Shown here: in pieces, positions 26,953-33,330 of the stretch
How the letters are laid out: each line of letters starts with the position of its first letter
Position numbering within the stretch: the stretch's first letter is position 1
Origin: Verrucomicrobiaceae bacterium
GTDB lineage: Bacteria > Pseudomonadota > Gammaproteobacteria > Pseudomonadales > CAMLJR01
DNA length: 64,000 bases
Assembly: GCA_028293825.1 (NCBI GenBank)
Contig: JAQGNY010000048.1
Span: 62,001 to 126,000, forward strand
Direction: 5' to 3'
The notes under the pieces: model-generated
Told to the model about the DNA's origin: nothing
Database searches by the model: none
What the model saw: only the letters and a program-made list of their open reading frames with translations
Position numbers and translations under genes: made by a program

Positions 26953-27482
26953 AGTTATCGATGCGCGCGCGCCGCATGCAACGCAATCATCGCCGCATGC
27001 ATGTTGCCGAAAAACTCACGCTGGTTCCGATCATCGATATTTTTACGATGCTGCTGTTCTTCTTGATGATGAACTCCGGCAACGTCGAAGTATTGGATTT
27101 GGATAAAACCATTAAATTGCCGGATTCGACCGCGGAAAAGCGCGCCGAAGAAACCATCCTGGTAAAAATTAACGCAGACGACATCATCGTGCAGGGCCAT
27201 AAAGTGGCGAGCGTTGCCGAGGTGTTGGCTGCCAGCGACGATATTATTCCCGCGCTGCGCGATGAGCTCGGCGTATGGGCCGGGCGTAAGCTCGATGTTA
27301 CTGACGCCGAAAAAGAGCACGGTCGCGCCGTCACGATTATGGGCGATCAGCAAATTCCTTACAGCTTGCTCAAGCGCGTGATGACAACCTGCGCACAAGC
27401 CGATTTTCGCGATATTTCGTTGGCCGTTGCGGCGCTGCCTGAAGGCAGTGCAACAGCGCCAGCTGCGGCACCGGGAGCCTGA
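26949..27482 (+). CDS. ExbD/TolR-family protein with intact transmembrane Asp
   Basis: This 177-residue protein has a basic N-terminal tail, one membrane helix starting L-T-L-V-P-I-I-D (Asp30) and running F-T-M-L-L-F-F-L, and a periplasmic domain containing V-T-I-M-G-D-Q-Q-I-P-Y. Asp30 is at the place of the proton-carrying residue of ExbD and TolR. The start ATG overlaps the stop of the first ExbD gene, and the AgmX-type gene follows two bases after its stop, so the motor parts are made together. It ends in an Ala/Pro-rich tail. It is likely the active partner of the ExbD pair. Confidence 0.9.
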   Translation: MKLSMRARRMQRNHRRMHVAEKLTLVPIIDIFTMLLFFLMMNSGNVEVLDLDKTIKLPDSTAEKRAEETILVKINADDIIVQGHKVASVAEVLAASDDIIPALRDELGVWAGRKLDVTDAEKEHGRAVTIMGDQQIPYSLLKRVMTTCAQADFRDISLAVAALPEGSATAPAAAPGA

Positions 27483-27484
27483 TC

Positions 27485-28558
27485 GTGGCCGTCGTGCGCA
27501 TCCCCAATCCAAAATTGCCGTGGTCGTCGAGCTACAACGAGGATTCGCGGTTTCGCAAAATTCTGATAACGCTGCTGGCACTTTATATTTTGGTGGCGTT
27601 GGTGGTGACATGGTTGCGCTTACCGCCAGTCGTACATCCGGAGCCGAAAGATTTGCCGCCGCAATTAGCGCAAGTCGTTTTGCAAAAAATCGAATTGCCG
27701 AAACCCGCCGAGCTGCCAAAAGTCCCGCCGAAACCGGTGGAGAAAAAGCCGTTGGCCGAAGCGCCGAAACCTAAACCGATTGTGCCGCCGAGTAAAACGC
27801 CGGTGCCGCCATCGCGCACTGCCCCGGTAACAGGCCGGACCGGCGGCAAAGAAGCCCCGGTTGAATTGATGCAGCAGGCGCGTGCGACCGCATCCAAATC
27901 CGGCGTGCTGCAATTTAAAGATGACCTCGCCGAAATGCGCGAGAGCGTGGATGTATCGAAAGTGACGCGCAGTAATTTAACGCGCGGCACCAGCACTGCC
28001 GAAAAAACCGAGCGCTCGATAATTGCCGGCAAAGCGACCGGTGGCAGCGGCGGTATTAATACAGCGGCGCTCAGTCGCGACACCGGCGGCATCGCATTGT
28101 CTGGTCGCGAGACTACGCGTATCGATAGCCCCGGCGGATTGGGCGGCTTAAGCACTGAAGCGGGCGGACGTGGACGCGGTGAAGGTACGGGTACCGGCAG
28201 CGGTACTGGCGTCGGCAAAGGCTCCGGCAAAAAAGGCGATTTGGTTTCCGGTAGCGAAGGTGGCGGTGGACGTAGCGATGAAGCGATTCGCCGCGTAATG
28301 GATCAGCAGAAGGGCGGTATTTTTGCAATTTACAATCGCGCGCTGAGACAGGACTCCACGCTGCAAGGAAAATTCGTTTTTGAAATGGTGATCGAGCCGA
28401 GTGGCGAAATTTCCGAAGTAAAAATGGTATCGAGTGAATTGCGCGATACCGATTTGGTCAGCAAAATTCTCGCGCGTATTCGATTAATTAATTTCGGCGC
28501 AGCCAATGCGCAGCGCACGCGCGTTAATTATTCTCTCGATTTTCTTCCCAACGCATAA
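27485..28558 (+). CDS. AgmX/PglI-type TonB-like protein
   Basis: The protein has 357 residues. A short cytoplasmic N-terminus and one membrane helix (about 25-43) are followed by a Pro/Lys-rich spacer (about 55-120), a Gly-rich stretch (about 215-270) and a C-terminal domain of about 75 residues. That domain contains I-Y-N-R-A-L-R-Q-D, E-M-V-I-E-P-S-G-E-I-S and R-I-R-L-I-N-F-G, as in the AgmX/PglI C-terminal family. Such proteins transmit force from a TolQ/TolR motor across the periplasm, like TonB. Unlike Myxococcus AgmX there is no N-terminal zinc-ribbon or other cytoplasmic domain. The start is GTG, two bases after the ExbD stop. Confidence 0.88.
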   Translation: MAVVRIPNPKLPWSSSYNEDSRFRKILITLLALYILVALVVTWLRLPPVVHPEPKDLPPQLAQVVLQKIELPKPAELPKVPPKPVEKKPLAEAPKPKPIVPPSKTPVPPSRTAPVTGRTGGKEAPVELMQQARATASKSGVLQFKDDLAEMRESVDVSKVTRSNLTRGTSTAEKTERSIIAGKATGGSGGINTAALSRDTGGIALSGRETTRIDSPGGLGGLSTEAGGRGRGEGTGTGSGTGVGKGSGKKGDLVSGSEGGGGRSDEAIRRVMDQQKGGIFAIYNRALRQDSTLQGKFVFEMVIEPSGEISEVKMVSSELRDTDLVSKILARIRLINFGAANAQRTRVNYSLDFLPNA

Positions 28559-28592
28559 TTAACTTTCTTCCTGATACTTAATTAATAACTAC

Positions 28593-28612
28593 GGCCGATA
28601 TTTCTATCGGCT
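28593..28612 (+). terminator. Hairpin after the AgmX-type gene
   Basis: GCCGATA (28594-28600) pairs with TATCGGC (28605-28611) across a TTTC loop, 35 bp after the stop codon. There is no T run behind it, so it may mark a transcript end or a stabilising hairpin instead of a classical terminator. Confidence 0.35.
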
Positions 28613-28668
28613 GCAGACCTTCTACTATTCCATTGATTGTCGCTATCTACTTATTTCCTCTTTAAAAG

Positions 28669-28758
28669 TCCCATAGCGTTATTTTTTTGCTGGGTTATAA
28701 CGGCATTTTTTGCCCATTTAATAATCCATTAATTACGCTTTAATCTGCCGTTATGGGA
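28669..28758. repeat. Spaced inverted repeat upstream of the CNB-rhodanese gene
   Basis: TCCCATAGCG (28669-28678) faces CGTTATGGGA (28749-28758), one mismatch in ten, across 70 A+T-rich bases. The pair lies about 90 bp before the GTG start of the next gene. It could be a two-site operator looped by a regulator, or chance. Confidence 0.3.
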
Positions 28759-28845
28759 ACCAGTTCAAATTCGCTGGCAGCAATCGATACCATACTTTGT
28801 CGCTATTAGACGGTCAGCGGCACTTTCTGCCGCAAGAGGGTTGGT

Positions 28846-29946
28846 GTGGAAGCGCTCGATATTCTTGCTCGTTGTTATCCGTTTCATCAGATCGACAGAC
28901 AGGAAGTCGCCGCATTAGAACCTCGGATGAAGACCTGCGAATTTAAGCGCGGGCAAACACTGCTAAAGCGATCTGCAAAACAATCCGATCAATTGAGTTA
29001 TTTAATCAGCGGTAGCGTTGAGCTGCGTCGCTCTTTTTTCGACCGCGTAATTGTGCAGGCCGGCAGTGATGCTGCGTTGCAACCGCTCGATTATCTATTG
29101 CTGAGCGATGGCGGCCAGATCGTCGCGCAGGATGATTGTGTTGTGGTGCAAATCGGACGCGATTTAATCGACCGCAGTCTCGCGGCCAATGCGCCGAACG
29201 ATTACAACGTCGCCTCGCTGCATGAAACCGACTTGACCGACGAATATTTGGTGTCGGATGGCAATGTCGCTGTCGATTGGATGTCGCGTTTTTTACAGTC
29301 GCCGCTCGCACAAAATCTGCCGGCATTGTCGATTCAGCAAGTGCTCGCGCGGCTGGTTACGATCGATGCTGTGAAAGGCGATGCCATTGTTCGACGCGGC
29401 AGTGCTGGCGATGCGCTCTATATCGTTTTGCGCGGTATGGCTTATGTGCAGACCGACGCGCAGGGCGTGTACAAAGGCCGCGAAATTTCGTTGATGCCCG
29501 GCGACTATTTTGGCGAGGAATCGCTGGTGGCCGACACACCGCGCAATGCGACCGTGTTGATGGAATCCGATGGCGCGGTGGCGCGGCTCGATCGCGATGC
29601 CTTCGATGAATTAATTCGCCCGCATGTCATCAGCGAGGCCGATGATGCGTTAATGGAGCGCAGTCTGCTCGCCGACGCGGATGAAAAGCTGGTGGTTATC
29701 GACGTGCGTTTTCCGGTGGAGTTTCGTCGCGATGGTTTGCCGCACAGTATTAATATTCCAATTTCATTACTGCGTGCGCGCTTGCATTTGCTCGATAAAC
29801 AGCGCGTGCATTTGATTACTCATCACGGCGGACGCCGCAGCGAGCTTGCGGTTTTTTTACTTCGGCAAGCAGGGTTTAATGCGCACTTGATGGCCTCAGC
29901 CGAGCATCGCTTTGGCCATGTTGCGGCTTTCGATCGCGGCGCGTGA
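28846..29946 (+). CDS. Protein with two cyclic-nucleotide-binding domains and an inactive rhodanese domain
   Basis: This 366-residue cytoplasmic protein has three parts. Residues 15-130 form a degenerate CNB domain. Residues 150-265 form a second CNB domain with a good phosphate-binding cassette (F-G-E-E-S-L-V-A-D-T-P-R-N-A-T-V). Residues 280-360 are rhodanese-like (I-D-V-R-F-P-V-E-F, then H-H-G-G-R-R-S). The rhodanese catalytic Cys place holds His326, so sulfur transfer is unlikely. There is no DNA-binding helix-turn-helix. The GTG start has GAGGG upstream. It follows the AgmX operon by 287 bp on the same strand and may be a cNMP sensor for it; that link is speculative. Confidence 0.85.
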   Translation: MEALDILARCYPFHQIDRQEVAALEPRMKTCEFKRGQTLLKRSAKQSDQLSYLISGSVELRRSFFDRVIVQAGSDAALQPLDYLLLSDGGQIVAQDDCVVVQIGRDLIDRSLAANAPNDYNVASLHETDLTDEYLVSDGNVAVDWMSRFLQSPLAQNLPALSIQQVLARLVTIDAVKGDAIVRRGSAGDALYIVLRGMAYVQTDAQGVYKGREISLMPGDYFGEESLVADTPRNATVLMESDGAVARLDRDAFDELIRPHVISEADDALMERSLLADADEKLVVIDVRFPVEFRRDGLPHSINIPISLLRARLHLLDKQRVHLITHHGGRRSELAVFLLRQAGFNAHLMASAEHRFGHVAAFDRGA

Positions 29947-30086
29947 TTAGTCGCAATGTATATTTAAATTACATCGCAGCCGGCCCGATTTTTCGCTCGC
30001 TCTGTTAAACTTTTGTTTGTTTAATTCCCGCCGCATTTCCGCAAATTATTTTTCTTCTTCTTGATTCAAAAACGAGTGTGCGATTT

Positions 30087-30479
30087 ATGCAGCAATGGTT
30101 ACGGCAGGGTGCGCTGTGTTATTCCGCGGGTACGGTCGGCGGACTTGCTAAAGGTGGTTTGATTTTGGCGTGCGAGCGCTCGTCGCTCACGTCAGCTTTC
30201 GCCGATCAATTAGCGCAGGTTTTACACCCGACGAGCTTTTACACGCGGCTGGTTTGGGCAGGTGTGTACGGGCTGTTATTTTTATTGCCGTTCGTGCGCG
30301 GCTCATGGCTGATGCGTGGATTGGTTTGGGCGCTGGTTGTAAGCCTGTTGCAGCTGGTCGTGTTCCCGCTGTGGCAGCACGGCGGTTTGCATATTCTCAC
30401 TTTGACGACGTTGTCTTTGTTGGTTCTTAACTGTGTGTGGGGTTTAACGACAGCGAGCATGTTGCGTTTAATCGAATAA
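30087..30479 (+). CDS. Small inner-membrane protein, unknown family
   Basis: The protein has about 130 residues with hydrophobic segments near residues 12-28, 52-70, 78-95 and 100-122, so it probably has three to four membrane helices. I do not recognise the family. ATG 30087 is used; a GTG at 30078 is in frame and also possible, and neither has a strong ribosome site. It stands alone between the CNB-rhodanese gene and a good terminator at 30489. The hydrophobic pattern, sensible codon use and terminator support a real gene. No function is proposed. Confidence 0.65.
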   Translation: MQQWLRQGALCYSAGTVGGLAKGGLILACERSSLTSAFADQLAQVLHPTSFYTRLVWAGVYGLLFLLPFVRGSWLMRGLVWALVVSLLQLVVFPLWQHGGLHILTLTTLSLLVLNCVWGLTTASMLRLIE

Positions 30480-30488
30480 TTGACGACG

Positions 30489-30516
30489 AGTTGCGCCAGC
30501 GTGGTGCAGCTTTTTT
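30489..30516 (+). terminator. Rho-independent terminator
   Basis: AGTTGCGCCA (30489-30498) pairs with TGGTGCAGCT (30502-30511), with two G-U pairs and a three-base loop, followed by a run of T to 30516. It starts 10 bp after the stop of the small membrane protein gene. Confidence 0.7.
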
Positions 30517-30710
30517 GTGTTCGTACCAAGATGGATGACTTTTAGCCGATCTTCGAACTCTCCACGCACCCCAACATTTGCGATAAAACTCAGGCGCCAT
30601 ATGGGTTTGGCGCATGCCTCATTTCGTTGGCAAGTAAATTGCTCCCGCTTCTTCGCATATCGAAAAAAAACCGTTCGGCGCAACCCTACGAGTTTGCGAG
30701 GAGTGAGACG

Positions 30711-31403
30711 ATGCCAAGACCAACACGCTTTACCGTCAGTGATATACCGCAATGCGTGGTTCAATCCGGGATTAACTGGGCGCGCACTTTTAATTACCGC
30801 GATGACTATCAATTTTATCTCGATAGCTTGCGTCAAGCGGCGGCGCAGTACGAATGTGATTTGCATGCGTATGCGTTGTTGCCGAATCGCGTGCAATTGT
30901 TAGTGACGCCGCATACCGAACTCGCTGTACCGCAAATGATGCAGTCGCTCGGTCGACGTTACGTGCAATATTTTAATCGTCGCTACGATCGCACGGGGAC
31001 ATTGTGGCAAGGTCGCTATAAATCCTGCTTGGTTGAGCAGGGCGAGCACATGCTCAGCTGCTATCGCTATGTCGACACCTTAGCGGGAATTACTGGCGTG
31101 GTGACCGATCCGTTCGATTATCCGTGGAGCAGTTATCGCCAGCATATCGGTGCAGCGCCGCATTTTGTGCGCGATCACGCGATATGGAGTTGCTTAGCCG
31201 ATACACCGAGCGAGTGTTATCAACGCTACCGCGAGCTGGCGACAATTCCACTGGCGCACGATGTTATTAAAGAAATTAATATTAATGTCGTGCAAGGCAG
31301 CGTTTATGGTGGCGAAGAGTTTCGCGCGGAAATTGAAAATCGTTGCGGACAAAAAGTGCGCCCACGTCCACGCGGTCGACCACGTTTACGCCAGGCTGGT
31401 TAA
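30711..31403 (+). CDS. RAYT-like (REP-associated, IS200-type) transposase with lost HUH histidines
   Basis: This 230-residue protein has the shape of a Y1 transposase of the RAYT family: an M-P-R-P start, A-Y-A-L-L-P-N, G-T-L-W-Q-G-R-Y-K-S, then C-Y-R-Y-V and P-W-S-S-Y. In active members the metal site reads N-H-V-H-L-L. Here it reads N-R-V-Q-L-L, with Arg60 and Gln62, so both histidines are gone. The early R-G-N-N-R motif is also changed. Reading frame and ribosome site (GAGGAG) are intact, so the protein is probably still made, perhaps with another job. The frame is open from 30627, but ATG 30711 is the natural start. The C-terminus is Arg/Pro-rich and may bind nucleic acid. Confidence 0.85.
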   Translation: MPRPTRFTVSDIPQCVVQSGINWARTFNYRDDYQFYLDSLRQAAAQYECDLHAYALLPNRVQLLVTPHTELAVPQMMQSLGRRYVQYFNRRYDRTGTLWQGRYKSCLVEQGEHMLSCYRYVDTLAGITGVVTDPFDYPWSSYRQHIGAAPHFVRDHAIWSCLADTPSECYQRYRELATIPLAHDVIKEININVVQGSVYGGEEFRAEIENRCGQKVRPRPRGRPRLRQAG

Positions 31404-31420
31404 TTCTTTGAAAATGGATT

Positions 31421-31750
31421 TTATTGTTTAACGTTGTCGATATTGTGTAAACGTCCTGCCTCAAAAGTCAGGACGTGGTAATAACCTTGTTCAGGGCCAT
31501 AAACCCACTGCTCAATTTTAAATTCACGTTCGCCACGAAAACCTGTTGCGCCACCGCGCAAGGTATATCCGATCAGTTCTTCGCTCACTGGATCGCCACA
31601 TTTGTCGCGAACCTGAATCGCCAGATCGCCCTCTGAAATAAGCTTCGTTCCACAACGCAGCGAATCCGCGTAACCGGCATGCGCAAAAACCAGAATTGAA
31701 AAACTTATCCACACTGAAATAACTCGCAACGATGTATGGCGCGTCATCAT
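31421..31750 (-). CDS. DUF2845 family exported protein
   Basis: This 109-residue protein has a signal peptide ending A-G-Y-A-D. The DUF2845 core follows: L-R-C-G-T-K-L-I near its start, a second Cys in D-K-C-G-D-P, and a G-P-E-Q-G-Y-Y-H-V-L-T-F end. The two Cys probably form a disulfide. The frame opens at a TTG at 31768, but the ATG at 31750 (or 31747) gives a normal signal peptide. Function is unknown. It converges on the RAYT-like gene with an 17 bp gap. The call rests on the whole-length pattern typical of the family. Confidence 0.85.
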   Translation of the reverse strand: MMTRHTSLRVISVWISFSILVFAHAGYADSLRCGTKLISEGDLAIQVRDKCGDPVSEELIGYTLRGGATGFRGEREFKIEQWVYGPEQGYYHVLTFEAGRLHNIDNVKQ

Positions 31751-32306
31751 TTGTCTCGAGATCGGCAAGGTGCGTTGCGCGAGCTTAGCAGATACGCCAA
31801 AAATAACGTCTGCGTTAACAGTGAGTCGGTCGATAAAAATCAGATTATTCAGGCTCGTTCAGGTTGTGTTAATAAATGTATTTATTCAGTAGTGCAGGAT
31901 TATTTTTGTTACGGCCTTCGCAGAGAATTTATTAAAAATTTACCGCGTTTATCGATAGCGCTTCTGAGGGTTTACTTCAGTGAAGCATTCGATGGGCGTA
32001 ATTTTATGTATCGAGAAATATCAATTAGCCGCATGACGTTTATTGTTGAAAACAATTTTCGAGTTTGTATCGGCAGACGCTTTCGTTAAATTTTTGATGG
32101 CAATCAAATTGGTGGATTTATCGCGCGGTGAATTCTAACTTCTTGCGTCTATCAATCTAGGGGCTAGAAGCTTCGAGCGCAGGCACGGATAAGTTTTTTG
32201 CCGGTCGATATTACGTGTATGTAATAGTCGATTTTTAGCGATAGTTTCAATAAAAGAGAGCTTATTTCAGAGTGCTAAAATCTTTAGGCAACAAATTTTG
32301 GACAGC
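31751..32306. other. Long A+T-rich intergenic region
   Basis: About 550 bp with no gene that I can support. A plus-strand frame at 31736-32089 is open, but it lacks a ribosome site and overlaps the DUF2845 start, and its composition is not gene-like. The stretch must hold the DUF2845 promoter on the left. I see no RNA gene or mobile element. Its base composition contrasts with the more G+C-rich genes around it, so it may be foreign or decayed DNA. Confidence 0.5.
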
Positions 32307-32329
32307 AAAAAGGGGCGCTAAGCCCCTTT
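32307..32329 (-). terminator. Rho-independent terminator of the Ala/Pro-rich lipoprotein gene
   Basis: On the minus strand AAAGGGGC and GCCCCTTT form a stem (arms 32309-32316 and 32322-32329) with a five-base loop, followed directly by further T residues. It lies about 55 bp after the lipoprotein stop codon. Confidence 0.82.
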
Positions 32330-32382
32330 CTGTTTTGTCTTTCTCGGCTCAGGTTATGCGGACATAACTTGAATGGGAGAAA

Positions 32383-32628
32383 TTATTTGGATTGCTCTGC
32401 CGGTGCAGCAGTATCGGCAGGAGCTGCAGTATCCGCAGGCGGTGCATCGACCGGTGCAGTATCAGCAGGTGCAGCATCTGCAGGCGGTGCTTCAGCTGGT
32501 ACTGGTGCTTCAGCCGGTGCCGGAGCTGCTTGCTCGGCTGGGACTGGAGCGGTTTCTTCTTTCTTGCCACACGCGGTCAGGCCTAAACCTAAAACCAGCG
32601 CAGACACGAACAGATAGCTTTTCTTCAT
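32383..32628 (-). CDS. Small Ala/Pro-rich lipoprotein
   Basis: This 81-residue protein has a lipoprotein signal with the Cys in L-G-L-T-A-C-G-K-K. The mature part is almost wholly Ala, Pro, Asp, Glu and Thr, in imperfect repeats of the form P-A-D-T-A and P-A-E-A-P. Such tails are extended and flexible and may span part of the periplasm. The ATG has GGAGA well placed upstream, and a clear terminator follows the gene, so it is its own short transcript. The repeats also open several shadow frames on the other strand. No family function is known; it may be a stress or envelope lipoprotein. Confidence 0.82.
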   Translation of the reverse strand: MKKSYLFVSALVLGLGLTACGKKEETAPVPAEQAAPAPAEAPVPAEAPPADAAPADTAPVDAPPADTAAPADTAAPAEQSK

Positions 32629-32762
32629 GATGCTCTCCGAATTGTTATGACAGGGACAATAGCTAATGCGGGGGCCAGTCTAATGGGGCCGTGGCGCAGG
32701 TGCAAGCGCTGTGGCCGAGTTTGAAATTCATCGCTTACTTAGGATTCGAAAAAAGCTGTTTG

Positions 32763-32785
32763 AAAAAAGCCCGCTTAAGCGGGCC
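32763..32785 (-). terminator. Rho-independent terminator of rmf
   Basis: GCCCGCTTAAGCGGGC (32769-32784) is a perfect palindrome, and on the minus strand it is followed by TTTTTT. It lies about 50 bp after the rmf stop codon. Confidence 0.8.
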
Positions 32786-32832
32786 TTAGATTGCGGTGAG
32801 GGGAGATAAAAACCCCATGAAAATGTATGCAG

Positions 32833-33036
32833 TTAACGCATTGCCAATTTCTGCATGCCAGAGGCCATATTAAAACCATTCCAATTATCCAAGCGGCCTT
32901 CGCGCCAACCAGATAGCCATTGGTCGCGCATCGAACTCAAAACATGCGGACATAATTCTTGATGGCGGCCCTCTAAACCTGCTCGATAACCACGTTGATA
33001 GGCTCGCTCTTTTAAATCGCGTTTCTGCTTCTTCAT
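32833..33036 (-). CDS. rmf: Ribosome modulation factor
   Basis: RMF binds 70S ribosomes in stationary phase and pairs them into inactive 100S dimers. The 67-residue product begins M-K-K-Q-K-R-D and contains A-Y-Q-R-G-Y-R-A-G, then C-P and Q-W-L-S-G-W-R-E-G, matching the E. coli protein along its length. The frame is open from 33168, but ATG 33036 matches the family's N-terminus and has GGAG upstream. It is about ten residues longer at the C-terminus than the E. coli form. In E. coli rmf is induced by ppGpp and slow growth; no such signal can be read here. It is divergent from rlmKL. Confidence 0.95.
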   Translation of the reverse strand: MKKQKRDLKERAYQRGYRAGLEGRHQELCPHVLSSMRDQWLSGWREGRLDNWNGFNMASGMQKLAMR

Positions 33037-33330
33037 AGAGCTGATACTCCGTGCTAGATCATTAACGAGGAAATTGGATTCGAGTGATTGCATATATTGA
33101 TGATAGAATCGCGCGCTCACCCGCACCTCGAATGAAAGCAAAATTATATAACCCGCGTCGACAGCCAATTTCTTCTAGGATCGAAGTCTTTTAGTGGTGC
33201 TGGTTATACCAAGTCGTAACGTTTTATATTTCAATAGTTTGGCCGCCGCGAAAATTCAATCGCGCCAGCGCGCAAACAAAAATCAGCAGCGTATATAGCC
33301 ACATTGTCTAGCCCATCTGAGCCGCTCGTT

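Noticed and set aside
26955..27719. 254-codon minus-strand frame opposite the second ExbD and AgmX genes
   Set aside because: It spans two real, translationally linked genes on the other strand and has no plausible domain.
27583..28230. 215-codon minus-strand frame opposite the AgmX-type gene
   Set aside because: It is a shadow of the Pro/Lys- and Gly-rich repeats of the real gene; the product is low-complexity with no start signal.
25736..28558. Calling the motor genes tolQ, tolR and tonB of the Tol-Pal or TonB systems
   Set aside because: There are no tolA, tolB, pal or TonB-dependent receptor genes, there are two ExbD proteins, and the last gene has an AgmX/PglI-type C-terminus.
31736..32089. 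117-codon plus-strand frame beside the DUF2845 gene
   Set aside because: It overlaps the start of a well-supported gene, has no ribosome site, has no recognisable family and has the base composition of the A+T-rich gap.
32369..32630. Two plus-strand frames opposite the Ala/Pro-rich lipoprotein gene
   Set aside because: They arise from the repeats of the minus-strand gene, which has a lipobox, a ribosome site and a terminator.
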